From: Agaricus subrufescens | Taxonomy: Eukaryota > Basidiomycota > Agaricomycetes > Agaricales > Agaricaceae | Reading direction: 5' to 3' | Length of the DNA: 64,000 nucleotides | NCBI GenBank assembly: GCA_029945375.1 | Contig: CM057060.1 | Span: 3,100,001 to 3,164,000, forward strand | In this document: positions 22,393-35,243 of the stretch, piece by piece | How positions within the stretch are numbered: position 1 is the stretch's first letter | Layout of the letters: each line of letters opens with the position of its first letter | The notes under the pieces: generated by a model | Database searches by the model: none | Told to the model about the DNA's origin: nothing | Seen by the model: the letters and a program-made list of their open reading frames with translations, nothing else | Translations under genes and position numbers: made by a program

Positions 22393-25340
22393 TCAATTGA
22401 CCCTCAACTTCTTCACGACGCGGCTAGCATCCGGACTTCGAACGGTAGGTATTTGACCAGGCTGAGGGGTCGTGGCTTTGGGCGGCAAATTGTTGTCGGC
22501 GGGTGCTGAAATCGTAGAATATGCTGCATTTTTTCCTCCCGTAGTTTCTGGTTTTCTCTGTGCGAGCAAAACACCTACTGTCATATGTTTGGAAATTGCC
22601 TCGGAAGTATCCGCCTTGTCTTGTTCCCGTCTCTTTTTCTCTTTTTCGGCGTCGTCCTTATAAGCCTCTTCACTTTCCGGGTTTAGCCCATCAATAGCTT
22701 CTTGTATCATCTCAGCGAGAACACCGTGTGGGTGGTGGTATTCGTAACCTTCGAATCGACAAGCAATCTGGACAAACCTATACCATTTCATCATGAGTGG
22801 TATGAGGTCCTTGAAATAATATGAATATTTTGCCATAATGCCTTCCAATTTTTCCATATCCCATGGCAATCGCATTTTCTTGCCGGAAACGCCACCATAA
22901 TACTTGTCGAGGAGCTCCTGAGGGAAATCCTCTCCATCACGGTCTCGGCCTTTCCCTCCCGGTCCCGCCAACAACAGCGGCATTTCGTTCACTGACCACC
23001 AAAGTGAATCAAGATCGTGACAGGCATGATGAAACGGTGCTCCCTGCAGATGAGGCCTCAAATACTGATAAGTTCCCTGTGGGTCGTCACTCGGTCAAGG
23101 GAGAGATTAATAATTGTTGCAAGACGCACCGTGAAAATTCCTTCTTCCTTTTCGTGATTTCCAAAAAGAAAGACTGGGTAGACTTGCTATATCGAGAATG
23201 TAAACTTTTAACACGAACAAATTAACTGGTATTCTATACCTGAGGCCAATGAAAATCACGAGAGGTCGGAGGCCGATTGTGAATTTTCCAGAGTAGCCTC
23301 AACGCTACCACGTAATACAGAGCATCTTCCTCGTGGTTGATCAGGTCGGATGCAATGAGCTCGACATCCTGAGATTCTCTGGGTTGCGTCACTTCGCTCC
23401 GCTCAAACGCAATCTTGCTGTGGTCAAAGTAGATTATGTGGCCTCCCGGTGTCCCAGAATCCGAAATGATCAAGTTCGAAGGGCTTACGTCCCGATGGAC
23501 AACACCCGCCTCGTACAATGAACCAAGTTCTATTAATAACAAATGAGTGCGTGTGGTCAAAGATGCAAGAATGTACATTACCTTCAACGATCATTTTCAA
23601 GGCCTCCAAGAGTTCACGCTTGGACATGAACCGCTGGATTGGCCATCCTGGTCGGTCGAAAACAAGGCGTACTAGACTTCTCGTAACCGGAGCCTGGTAA
23701 GACAGAGCGTCTTGCATTGCGGACAGAATCTGAGATGTAGCCGACGATCTCGACGTAGCTGATGTTCCTCTCCTGAGTGTGGCTGGTGTCCCAGGTCCGC
23801 CTGGTGTTCCAATAGTGCTACGAGATGTCGTACAATTTGTCCCTGCACAACTCTCCTGTTTCCTGTCTTGCCGGGAAGGTTCAGGCATGAAAGTGGCGCA
23901 CTTCTTCCGAATAGCATCGAAAGTGGTCACTGGTTTTCCACCCAACTTTACCATCCACGACTTCCTCAGCCATTTCTCCCACTTAGCTCTGTTCATAACA
24001 ACCTCTTCGAATGGTTTTTCATCAATATCATCAAATTGCTTAGCGAGTTCCTCCCTGTCATGTTGATCAGCAATATCATCATTCGCGTTCTGCGCTTGAG
24101 CAATTTTTGGGTCAGATTGCAGATGCGGGGGCCGCTGCCAGTACTGTTTGAGAATGTAGACCGGGGCCTATCAAGAATCAGCATTTCTCATATACATCCG
24201 GACGATGGAAGAATCACCTTATCGTTCTTGCATTTCCAATCTGCAAGTGAAACAGCATGTACTACAAATGCCGCCCTCCCCAAAATTGAAAGCCTCCTTT
24301 TAGCGTTGACCGCCTTTACCACAACAAAACTCTCATTGTCGACTTGGAGAACCCATGGTATGTTGTAGGCGCTGCGCCCTCTGAAGTTATATTGTGACAC
24401 CTCGTATGAAGATCGGGGCACTTGGTGCGCGCTATCCCAAATTTTGCAGGTTGTATCCCAGCCAAGGTCGGCAGGAGAAAGGTACGAGAAACTTGCAATC
24501 ACTCGTATAAAGTCCTCGGGGGCCTGGAGTTTTCGATCAGATCCTGAAGGCGAGGTGGCGGCAGGACCCAACCTTATGAATGTTGACTTCCTCCCGTGTA
24601 CAAATAACACCACTACGGTCGAACCGGTATACCCGCATTTCCCAGCCGCGCAATACGATAGCATTCAGAAATAACCGATCAACTTGCTCCGCAAAGATGT
24701 GGCTCACATAGCTGTCCAATTGAGAGTCAGTGTCAGTCTTTTTCTTGACCTCTATGACAGAAAAAGTCCGCGACCAGAACATCTAACACGAGAGTTGAAT
24801 ATATGAGATGTATAAGTATATTCGTAGAATTAGCCATACCTCGGCAGCAGAAGTCTCTTCGTGAGCAAATACAATTTCTGGTCTCAGGTCGGAGGCCGCA
24901 TTTTTTGACCATGACTGAACAGGTGTCCTGCTTGCATCGAGCCACTTCCCAGGGATCCTTGCGCTTTCCGGATAGTACTCTTTTGTGAGGGATGCAATCG
25001 CCTTGAAAATCTCAACTATGACGCTACACATGCTTTTTTCTTCAGTCTTTTCACTGTTGTCCTCTTGAAGCGTCGCCCAAGCGCCATACTTATACTTGCC
25101 GTCACGAATGAAGGACTGCAAAATGTGTTCAGCCAGAGGGAGACGATTGACATGTTGTGGTTGAGAAAATTGAGAGGGTGTGCACTGAAGTTGAGGATAG
25201 TGGGGCGCAGGAGATTGAGGCATACACTGAATTGAGGGTTGGGACTGAGGTCCTGAGAATGGCGACAATGGCGGAACTGTGGGTTCTGGATAGGCAAGGA
25301 ATTCGTCAACGAACGTTTTTTGGTGGACCTGGATCATCAT
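22393..25340 (-). CDS. FunK1-type protein kinase, copy 1 (metal-binding Asp replaced)
   Basis: A multi-exon fungal-type (FunK1) kinase. The ATG start is at 25340 (MMIQVHQKTFVDEFLAYPEP). Family blocks in order: LPLAEHILQSFIRDGKYKYG, 'TFSVIEVKKKT', VNIHK (intron) APEDFIRVIASFSYLS, 'YNIPWVLQVDNESFVVVKAV', LVRLVFDRPGWPIQRFMSKR, the catalytic loop GVVHRDVSPSNLIISDSG and the activation-loop start GGHIIYFDHS. The C-terminal part holds PHLQGAPFHHACHDLDSLWW, YFKDLIPLMMKWYRFVQIAC and a Lys/Glu-rich helix, ending ASRVVKKLRVN. The catalytic HRD...N is intact. However the codon at 23429-23431 is TAC where copy 2 (26834-26836) and the relic at 35810 have GAC, so the DFD motif that should bind Mg is YFD. 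It may be a pseudokinase. Confidence 0.85.
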
Positions 25341-25637
25341 AGAACTCTGCAAGATGCTTTGCGCTTTTTTCGAACTTTTGCTTCAATCACGCTAATAGCG
25401 ATCTTCTCACGTGTAGGGTTCCCAACAAGGACCATTTGAATATTCGACTGTATGATGAAAATTAGAAGCTCTTTCATCATACTACTAGGGCATGTAATAA
25501 ATGATCAACTAATCAGCCATCGAGTCCAACTTGGAAAAGAACTTGTACCAATTCACGCAGCCCGTAAATTCTTGTAAATGTACAGTGCAAATTTGTAAAC
25601 TTCTTGTTTTGTTAGTATCAAAGAGTTAGGAAACAGG

Positions 25638-25945
25638 CGTCCGCGTGGTGTCCGCGTCAGTCTGTAAGGTGTCTACATTGATGTCAGCATGAATTTCAAT
25701 TTGTCCGCACAGCCCGCGTCCGGCTCACGCCATGACCTTCAAGGTATGCACTACCATAATCCGGCTTGCGTGCTCATAAGTTCAGTACAGCTCTGTCATT
25801 GGCCACGCCAACAATATGGTTTTGTAGCAACATCTATCTTGCGTGATTAGACTTACTGCTACATTTAGCCCGTCTCCACCTCTCATTATCTCGCCCCAAG
25901 GCCGCGTTCTGGCCGTGTCTAGTCCGCATCCGTGTCCGCGTGCGT
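25638..25945. repeat. GTCCGCG-motif cluster
   Basis: GTCCGCGT, GTCCGCAC, GTCCGCAT and similar words recur about seven times. A cluster of the reverse-complement word ACGCGGAC occurs at 39285-39690, including the shared GTCTAGTCCGCA. The right end overlaps the last codons of kinase copy 2. It may be a fragment of a dispersed repeat; no ends were found. Confidence 0.5.
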
Positions 25946-28535
25946 CATCCACCCTTGAGCCCCGGCTGTGGTTTCTCTCCCTTTGGGCAAACTTGAAGCA
26001 CCCACCGTGATCTGTTTGGAAATTGCCTCGGAAATATCCGCCTTGTCTTGTTCCCGTCTCTTGTGCTCCTTTTCAGCGTCGTCCTTATAAGGCTCTTCAG
26101 TTTCCAGGTTTAACCTATCGATGGCCTCTTGTATGATCTCCGCGAGGATACCGTGGGGGTGATGGTATTCGTAACCTTCGAATTGACAAGCAATTTGGAC
26201 AAACTTATACCATTTCGTCATGAACGGTATGAGGTCTTTGAAATAGTCCGAGTACCGTGCCATAATGGTGTTCGACCCTGCCACATTCGATATCAGTTGC
26301 ACTTTACCGCCGGGATCGTGACCATAATACAGGTTGAGAAGATCGTAAGGAAGACGTCGTCGCTCCTTCCCTCCCGGTCCCGACAACCTCAGCGGCAGCT
26401 GACTGACCACCAAAGTGAATCAAGATCGTGACAGGTATGTTGAAAGGTAGCATCATTCAGATGGGGGCTCAAATACTGGTGCTGCAGGTCGTCATTCAGT
26501 CAGGGCAGGGGGTTGATCAAAATGTTAAGACGCGCCGCTAAAGATCTTTCTACTGTTTTTCGATTTGCGAAAAGAAAAACTGGGTCGATTTGCTATACTG
26601 GAGACGTAAGCTTTTAATACAAACAAATCAACTGGTATTCAGACCTTCGGCCAGTGGAAATCGCGGGGGGTCGGAGTTCGACCGTCAGTGTTCCATAGTG
26701 TCTCCAACTGTGTCACGCAATCTCTAGCCCTATTTTCATTTTGTAGGAGGTCGAATGCGATATCCTTGACATTTTGAGACTCTTTGGCTTGCGCCACTTC
26801 GCTCCGATCAAATGCAACCCTGCTGTAGTCAAAGTCGATTATGTGGCCTCCTGGTATACCAGAATCCGAAATGATCAAGTTGGGGGGGTTGACGTCTCGA
26901 TGGATGACACCCGCCTCATGCAATGAACCAAGCTCTGTTAACAAGGAATCAGTGCGCTTGGTCAAAGTCACAAGGACGCACATTGCCTTCAACGATCATT
27001 TTTAAGGCCTCCAGGAGTTCACGCTTGGACATGAATCGCTCAATTGGCCATCCTGGTCTGTCAAAGACAAGGCGGATGAGGGTTCTCTTAAGCAGAGCCT
27101 CTTGAGACGGAACATCTCCTTCTTTTTCTCCCGAAGCAGGTTCAGGAATGGAAGTGCCGTGCGCTTGGCGAAGAGTATACAAAGTCGTCACTGGCGTCCC
27201 ATCCAACGTCACCATCTACAACTTGCGGATCTGAGCCTCCCACTTAGCTCTTAACATGACCGTTTCTTCGAATGGCCTCTGATCGATGCCCTCGAACTGC
27301 TCGACGAGCTCCTCCCAGTCATGCTGCTCACTGAAATCGTCGGCATTTCGCAGTTCCGCACTCTTCGGCTCAGATTCCAGAGTCGGACGTCGCTGCCAGC
27401 ATTGTTTGAGAATGTAGACCGGAGCCTATCAGGAATCAGTATTCCATCTACTTCCGACAACGACATTAATCACCTTCATGTTCTTGCTTTTCCAATCTGC
27501 AAGCGTAACAGTATAGACCACAAACGACGCCCTTCCCGTACTCGAGAGTCTCCTCTCACTGTTGACCCCCTTGACTACGACAAAACTCTCATTGTCTACT
27601 TCAAGGACCCAGGGCAGATCATAGACACTTCGTTTGTCGAAAAAGTCCTGTGATAATTCATATGAAGGTCGGAGGGTTTCCGTCACACGATCCCAGATTT
27701 TGCAGGTCGGATCCCAGCCGAGATCGGTCGGGGAAAGGTACGAAAAACTTGCAATCACTTGTATGAAGGCTTCGGGGTCCTGCAGGTATTACAAAATCCT
27801 CATAATCAGATACTAAGCACAAAGATTGACACTGATCGAACCTGGTGGATGTTGATTCTCTGATCCATGCACACGACACCACTGCGATCGAACCGGTACA
27901 CCTGCAGCTCCCATCCTCTCAATGTGACAGCATTCAAAAATAAACGGTCGATTTGCTCCGCAAAGATGTGATCCACATAGAATTTCATTAGATGGCTAAC
28001 CTCTGTGTTCGAGTGCTAAGTATCGTCTTTCTCGACTTCTAGGACCGAAAACGTGCGAGACCAGAATGCCTAAGATGAATTTGACCCTCAAGTTAAATAC
28101 ACGGGGGTGCGAAACTGAATGCACCTTATCTAGAGAAGCCTCGTCGTGGGTGAATATGTAGCCCGGTTTCAGGGTTTCTGGAGCTGCGTTTCCGGGCCAC
28201 GATCGAACATTTGTTTCGCTTGTGCACAACCACTTCCGAGGTAACCTTTTCAATTCTGGGTAGTATTTCCTGCTCAGGTATGTGACCTCTTCGAGGATAG
28301 GCGTCAAAGTTTTATATGTGTCGTGCTCCACTGTCTTCGGGCCACTCTCGTGTTGAAGACCAACCCATGCATCGGCTTGATACATCCCTTCTTGCTTAAG
28401 TTCATTCAAAATGTGCTCAGGGAGAGGAGTACGGTTGACATATTGAGTTTCAGGTGTTTGCGATTGAGAGCACTGAAATTGAGGTGGACGTGCACAAACT
28501 TGAGGCGGAGGTGTGTCTGGATAGGCGAGATACAA
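25919..28535 (-). CDS. FunK1-type protein kinase, copy 2 (short C-terminus)
   Basis: Tandem paralogue of the gene at 22393-25340, with the same exon order. Blocks: NLYLAYPDTPPPQ, 'LPEHILNELKQEGMYQADAW', HIFAEQIDRLFLNAVTLRGW, YLSPTDLGWDPTCKIWD, LIRLVFDRPGWPIERFMSKR, GVIHRDVNPPNLIISDSG and GGHIIDFDYSRVAF. HRD...N and DFD are all intact, so this copy looks catalytically competent. The C-terminal region keeps YFKDLIPFMTKWYKFVQIAC and the charged helix. It then ends QGWMTHADTDAD, encoded by GTCCGCG-repeat sequence, instead of the ASRVVKKLR-type tail of copy 1. The 5' end is uncertain: 28535 is the limit of the clear frame and lacks an ATG, so an upstream exon is likely. Confidence 0.75.
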
Positions 28536-28619
28536 GTTGAAAAACTCGGCTTTTTTGACATTCTCACCCTTTCCGACAGCATCGATTCCCTGTCGCCGAA
28601 CTGTTGCTAATACGCACCC

Positions 28620-29095
28620 ATGAAATCACGTAGACGCGAAGTATGAATAAGAGCAGTGATGTCCATGGCCAGAGGGTGACAAACCTACTAGGATGGCATC
28701 AGAAGCCGACAAAGAACTCGGAAGAGACGAGATCCATCTTTTCACAATCTTTACTCTGGTACAATGACTCTAATCGTCCTCCAAGCTGAACCTTCAATCC
28801 TTGCTTCCTCTAAGTTCCATCGCAACATGAATCACTTGCTCATTTGTTTTATACACTTCACTTTATGCTACGAAAAGCGGTATGCGCCATTCACGTTTCA
28901 GCAATGGACAATAACGCATTGATTGAGATACTCGTGCAGAACTATATCGAAAGCAACAACACAAAGCAAGAAAGCACTTTACAAGATATTATGAGTCACA
29001 TACGGGGGGCATAGAGCAAGCGAATATGATCAACAAATATTTGGCATACAAGTTGCAAGTTATCGAAAACGCAGAAAAAAAAAAAAACAAGTATC
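28620..29095. other. Intergenic, no gene seen
   Basis: Sequence between kinase copy 2 and the next minus-strand gene. No convincing frame. A short poly-A run at 29079-29090 abuts the 3' end of the following gene. Confidence 0.5.
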
Positions 29096-30024
29096 TTATT
29101 TCGTCAAGGAATAAGAGCTATCATGAAAAATAAAAATGGCCAACGCAAAAAGTGCCGCTATGTACTCGACTTGATCGTCATCCAAATCGAAGGGGATGTC
29201 GCAAGGCCAAACGGGAGTTTGGCAGTGGACCGTGTGAGTCATCTGCTGGATGCTCGATGAACCAGGAAGGTGGCGAATATAGCGGCCCCAAGAAGGAGGC
29301 CCATTAGAAAAGTCGCGGAACGCCAGCGCTGCGCCTGGATCGGACCAGGCCAAGTGGAGTAAACCAATGACAACCGGCGAGACCCGGTGGCCTGCGGCAA
29401 TGATAAAATTGGCAACGGTCGTAAGATAGGTATTCGTCGGTGAAGGGCATGGTTTCATCGTAGACCAAGTACTCGATGACGTTGGCACGGGCACCGTGAG
29501 TGGTCGCATTGGGATGAGATAAGATAATGACCAGGAACGAGGTGATGTAATAATGAGTATATATTGGCTCGAAGGGTTGGGCATTGAGGGAGGCCTCGAC
29601 ATCAGATAGGATGTCGAATGATAGGCGGCCAAGGCCAGCGCACCCCATATCTTGAGCTTTCGACCACAATATATCGCATGGCTGAGCGAGGGCGGTCGCA
29701 GTCGATTCGGCCCCGATGAAAATGCGGCGGGAGGTGGTGGTTAGGTCGGTAGTGGCGCTTCGCAAGGCGGCCACGAGATGACGGCTGGAGAAACATGTCA
29801 GCAAGCCGTGACTAATGAAAGCTAATCATAAAAACGTGCATTATATTAAGAAAAGTAGCCATGGACCCAGTCACGTATGGCTGAGTCCTGAGGCTATCCC
29901 CAGAATAGGGGACTGAAAGTGGACGCACCCCACCTCGAGTAGTGGAGTTGTTGCCCATTGGAATAAAAATCCCGATGACTATTCCCAAGAATACGAAAGG
30001 GAGTAGTTGTGTAAAGGGGGACAT
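29096..30024 (-). CDS. Membrane-anchored or secreted protein of unknown function, paralogue A
   Basis: The ATG start at 30024 opens with MSPFTQLLPFVFLGIVIGIF, a hydrophobic segment that could be a signal anchor. Introns near 29795-29845 and 29410-29450 join RHLVAALRSATTDLTTTSRR, CDILWSKAQDMGCAGLGRL, 'NATTHGARANVIEYLVYDE' and 'AAGHRVSPVVIGLLHLAWSD'. The end is DDDQVEYIAALFALAIFIFH plus DSSYSLTK, a second hydrophobic helix. It shares the N-terminal hydrophobic segment, 'ILW..A..(L/M)G.AGL.R', 'SW..Y' with 'SIQ', and the C-terminal 'D..(V/I)EYIAAL' with the gene at 32536-33589. I do not recognise the family. Exon borders are approximate. Confidence 0.6.
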
Positions 30025-32535
30025 GGTATATGCTTACCGCAGGAAGCATTCTGGGGGAGCAATAGGTTATATATCGGATTTGAGGGTGCAACCATATATT
30101 TTTCCCATCCGTAATCTTCTATGCCATAAGCACATCTGGGATTACTGCGGGTTATAGGACACTCAATCTAGAGAAGCTCAGGTCCGATGAATCTATTGAC
30201 TGCGACTTACGGCCCGTCTTTGGGTAAGGTTGTCTACTGAGACGTTAAGTAGACAGTTATCTTTCCAGGCAGAGGCAGAGCGAGTGGCGGAGAAAACACT
30301 GAGTCAGAGAAAACGAAGACGATACTAATGACGAAACATCAAAAAAAAGTTATTCGTGTAGATTCCCTTACGACGTACCTGTAAGAATGGATTGCCTCAT
30401 CCATAGCCGAGGGAAGATGGAAGGAGAGAAAGCTGTAGAAGGTGGTGGAAACTGTCAATCATAGCAAACCGGAGGAAGTCACAGCTTACGATTGAAACAT
30501 AAATGGTAACAAGAGACCAATTATCCGGTAAGACTAGTCTCCTAAGAGAGTATCACGGTGCGCCGTAAGACCTATTTGAAAGGGGAAATCTTTTCGAAGA
30601 TCGCTCTCAAGATCGAGGAGACTGTGGGCGCTGGATGTCGGAAGAGAAGGATTCAAGAGCAGGCCACATGCGTAGGCCGATCCGGGTTTGCTTAGGTGGA
30701 AAGGATCGACTATCACGGGTAGCCACCAACGGTGTAGCAGTTCCCATTCTACATGCCACACACTGTTGGATGCGATCTGATAAGGAATACGATTTTAGCG
30801 ATGTCCTCTCATGGGATAATTCCAGGGATCAAGCAAAAAGTACTTACCATGAACCAAACTACCTTTTGTCAACCGAAAACCCTTCAATTTATACGAGCAT
30901 GTGGAGAGGGATTCGGGATTGGGGAGGAGATCCAACCTAACCCCGGATTTCTCGCTGAGAGGGAATCTGGACGATCGGGCCCCACAGTGGCGAAAGGGAG
31001 GGGACCTTCATGACGTCCGCGGAGGCCCGCACCATTGGAGCATGCCTTGGCCTGGGAAGGCGGCCGGGAGAGGCATCGTGCACGGACTGCGTGGCAAGTG
31101 CAACAGCGATCACGTTCACACGTCTGATCTACCGAAGCGTCCGCGTCATCATCCCTCCTCCAATCTGGATAAGGGCATGAGTCAGATTTCATCCCTTCCG
31201 TCAGGATGTCCGAGCCACGCTTATAGCACCTTTTCTTCTATTTAAGATGGCACATCTGGTCCATTGGCTCGGGAACTTATGATAAAGGCCGAAGGCCCAT
31301 TCATGACGGAAGTTTCTCCATCATTCCGTAGCGTACTATCCCATACCTTCTGCGATATCCTCTCCCATATAAATGCAGACTTAGTCTTGCGACTCCATAC
31401 TATTTTCCCACAAAGCCGTCTCGCAAAGTAACCTCGCCTTAACCTGAGCGTAGGACTTCCTGACTGATCACAATACTTTTGCAGTTCCTCGCGCCCTTCT
31501 GTACCACAGCCCCTATGTGGCTAGGGATACAGATGTTGAGCACTCTCGACGGGGCGAGGTGTTCAGCATGCAGCGTTTATTTAGAAAATTTAAACCCCTC
31601 AATCACATTGATACCCGGTAGATTTGCTAGCTCAACTGTCGGGACGGCCCCACATATATGGGTCGTCATACGACCTCTCCACCACCTCCAGGGCGGTCCA
31701 CCCAGCCTGCCGGTATGTGGACCTTTTGTTTTCTCTTTTTCATTTTACTTATTGTATCTTTAGGTTTGGGTTTGATGTTAATACTAGCCCGGTAAATCCG
31801 GCTGGTAATTCACTTTCTCTAATTTTTGTTACATACAGCTGACTTGTTTCTTTCAGGTTGGGTTTGATGTTAAATACTAATATAATGTTCATGCATAGTA
31901 CTTGAAATATAACATGTTCATTATTAACTAAATTATATCTGTTAACTTCAAAACCCGCCTCAAGAACACTTTACCAGGTAGTCAAGTTAATCAATTGACT
32001 GCCTCCTTTCCCGCCCTCTTCTCATGGCCTAAATTTTGGTCTTCTAGCAGGATGTAGAAGATCTAAGATTGGCCTAATAGATTTGCCTCAGAGTGAGTCA
32101 ATAGAAGCTCTACATTATTTTAGGCCCTACATGAGGCTCATGTCACTGGTGTGCTGCGGTATAGAAGGCATTAACCCCTTTTCAATGTTGGCAGAAGTTT
32201 CGCGAAACTCATCTATCAAAGTAGCGCTTCTCTTCTATGCCGATTAGAAGTATGAAATGACATCAATGTTTCGAGTCATCTCGAAGTTTGCCGTGCGACC
32301 TGGGTAATAGTAAGGGCTTAGCGACTGCGCGTCGAAAATGACTAGGGTTCATGTGGTAGTGGACAACTGAGAACAGGTAATATTCGACGCATGTAAAACA
32401 TTGGAAAATCATATTTCAAAATACAGGACAAAAAGCGGACTGAAAGCAGGTTAACAAGCATACAAAGCAACAAGACAAATTCATAGCAATTTCAAAGCAT
32501 TTCGAGAGTAAACAATAATCGTAAAATCATAAGTA
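30025..32535. other. Long intergenic region, possible transposon debris
   Basis: No gene supported. At 31370-31384 there is a TATA-like stretch (CCCATATAAATGCAGAC). At 31755-31890 the phrase GGGTTTGATGTTAA occurs twice about 100 bp apart. The mixed composition suggests old transposon sequence, but I found no terminal repeats, target duplication or reverse-transcriptase motif. Confidence 0.4.
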
Positions 32536-33589
32536 TCACAAGAATTGTAAAGCGGTCACTGGGCTCTGGACCTCAAGCTGCGAATCGATAGCACTCTGTC
32601 GATGGAATCTCATAATTGCAGCAACCAAGAGGGCTGCAATATACTCTATGTCTTCATCGGAGAGCGCAAACGGTCCAGTGGCTGCCTCCAGGTCAACATC
32701 ATGAGCAGCGCGCGAGTTCGGTATGATAGGAAGGGTGCCGAAGGATTGTCCCTGGGAACGATGGATATTACGAACAATCTCCTGGATGCTGAGATAGTTT
32801 GGAGCCGGTTGGACATAAGCAGTCCAGGAGGAAGGATTTAGCGAGAAAACATGGAAGGCTTCAGTAACCATTGCATCTTCGTCGATGCGATGTATAACAG
32901 CTAACGCCAAGGAGGCGGAGTGGGAGATTGTGATCCGAACGAAAGAGGAGACATTGTCGTCCAAGATCGGAGAAAATGATGCGTTCCCGTTCCTCGCAAA
33001 GGCGTTGGATATATCATCATATAGAGCGGGACCAAACATCTCGCGAAGGTTGAAAGTAGAAAACAACTCCAACAGGATGCGAGTGATCAACCTACGAACG
33101 TAGGCAGCTTCTTCTTGTCGGATGAACGTCCCTCCATGGATGGTCGTCATACTTCCAATGTTGAATAGAGTCTGCTGTACAGCTCTTTCAAGCCCCGCCC
33201 ATCCTAGGGCGCGGGCACTAGCCCAAAGCATTACTCGATAATCACCGACGGAATTGGTCGGCTCACGAGCACCGTTAGGGCCTTCACGGCTGGAGGTGGT
33301 GGAGTTATGATCGTTGGAATACAGCGCATTCCAGAGGGCTGTTATAAAGCTGGTTCTGGTAATGAATGGTTAGCGTGTGTATGATGAAGATGAAATACAC
33401 TCACAACAAGCCCTGAAAGTCAACAGCGCCATTAACCACACCAGGGGGTGGACGGAATTGGTGAGAGCCGCCAGCGTACAAGGGCGGTGGGCGGGAGCCT
33501 CCAAAGGATGTAGTGTCCATCGGGAATAAGACAGAGCACACTATTCCTGCGAAAACAAACGGCAAGAGGCGTAGGAAGTTGAGGAGCAT
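32536..33589 (-). CDS. Membrane-anchored or secreted protein of unknown function, paralogue B
   Basis: The ATG start at 33589 opens MLLNFLRLLPFVFAGIVCSV, a hydrophobic segment like paralogue A. One intron (GTGAGTGTA..TTACCAG, about 33357-33408) joins DFQGL to TSFITALWNALYSNDHNS and continues in the long second exon. Blocks include VMLWASARALGWAGLERAVQ, RRLITRILLELFSTFN and 'NASFSPILDDNVSSFVRITI'. The end is DEDIEYIAALLVAAIMRFHR plus a short tail. Family unknown. The N-terminal hydrophobic segment and C-terminal helix are the best conserved parts; the middle has diverged strongly from paralogue A. Confidence 0.65.
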
Positions 33590-35243
33590 GTTGCAAAACC
33601 CATCTAAACAAAAGCGGAGTGAAAGAATATATACCACGAACACTTTGAACCTGAACCTTCGAGACACTCTTCAGAAGAGCGTAGCTGCTGCTTCGTATAG
33701 ACCGGTCACCAGGGTGCCTGTACTAAGCCTTCTGCGATGGATCTTGACGAGGAAAGTTAATTGTAAGTGAGTGAATGGCGAACCAGAGTCCGAGACGCGG
33801 ATAAAAATATTAAGAGCGATTGGTATGAGTGAGTTGAGAACCGGTCCATCAAAAGATGGCCATCGTGCGATGACAAAACCAGATAAAGGATAAAGTGTGT
33901 GGGAGATGTGGGGACAGAGAAATTGACGTAGCGCAGGTTACTTGGATTACATAGATCCTGATTCTCCAAAGGGTATGTTGGTACCAGGTGCCTGGTGTAG
34001 ATCCTGCAACCACAACTGCGCGTTATTTCAGGATATAGGGTTGTGCTGTAAAAGAGCCGGTTCTTCGAAGTAGTTCACCTGAGAGACAAAAAATTTTCAT
34101 ACATGTGTTTTGCGATATGAGCTGTGCGGATCACGGTTTGCGCAGAGGGCCGGGATTCACGGCCCGCTGATATCTCCGCTTCAACACTCCATCAAGAATC
34201 AAGAATCACGAATCCAGATAAGGAATGGAATCTTCGCGAAGTAATCACGCTCTGAGTATTACGGGACGTTGACTCTAAACCCACCATTATTATTCGCTGC
34301 AGCTGTTCTATCAGTATCGTCCAATCAGTCACTGATCTGCTACTCGGTCCCGTAGCTGCGACCAGACGCAGTCTTATCCAGAAAACCTACATATGTCGTC
34401 ATCGGATGGCGTATTAGGTGGGGGCTGTAGCCATGGGTAGACCAGCTGCACCAACATTGCAATTTCTGGCTACTCCAGTCCTTCACCGTTCTACAAGCTT
34501 TAAGCTCCACGGATAGAAACTACCTGAGGGCGGGTATTAGGTCTACTCTCTTTTTGTAGTCCTGATTCGTACATTGACCCATGTCCTCTTTGACAGGCCT
34601 ACGCCTTTCATCTTTACACCCATGTCCCCCAGATTGGGTCGACAAGATCTCCATCTCTCTACAGTCGTTAAAGGCGGTCACGCTACTTCTAGAATGAGGA
34701 CAATTCTACTGCCGATGAATAGTAATTTGTGGACGGTGATTTCTTAGCGTCTACGCCATAATATTTAAGTCTCAATGAACTATCAAGTCCAAGGTCCGTA
34801 TATGGTTATCAGTTTGTCTGAGAAGAGCTAGAGAACTCGACGGGGGGTGCGGTGTGTAATTAGTTCACTCTTCCAGGACGACTTCGGAACTCATCCACAG
34901 CCATAAGTATCAGAATCGACTGACGAGAAAGTATTGTATAAAACAAATTGGCAGGTCAACCAGAGAGCAAGAACGGTTTACTAATTGACTTGTGCCCAAC
35001 TTCAATATTGAAAAGTTCGGACCCATCTCCACATCGCAACTCTAGGATTAGTAGCATTCCTGTGTTCCTCACCGTCCTCCTAGCAAGGCCTATTCGCACA
35101 GCATATAGTATATTTACTGTATGTCGTAGGTTTAGCACAGAATTAGAAAATAAAATCACTTCTGTTTTGCTTGCCTAGTCAGATATATTACTCTTCTCAG
35201 CGACCAAACTAAAGTGTTACTAAAATTTTATTAGCTGCCTCAT
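33590..35243. other. Intergenic, no gene seen
   Basis: Upstream flank of paralogue B through to the tRNA. Many short frames but no coding character. TCAAGAATC is directly repeated near 34192-34206. Confidence 0.4.

Noticed and set aside
31240..31890. Possible solo LTR
   Set aside because: No TG..CA ends, target duplication or second copy could be found.
34948..35178. 76-residue plus-strand ORF next to the tRNA
   Set aside because: No homology pattern, no splice context and no coding bias.
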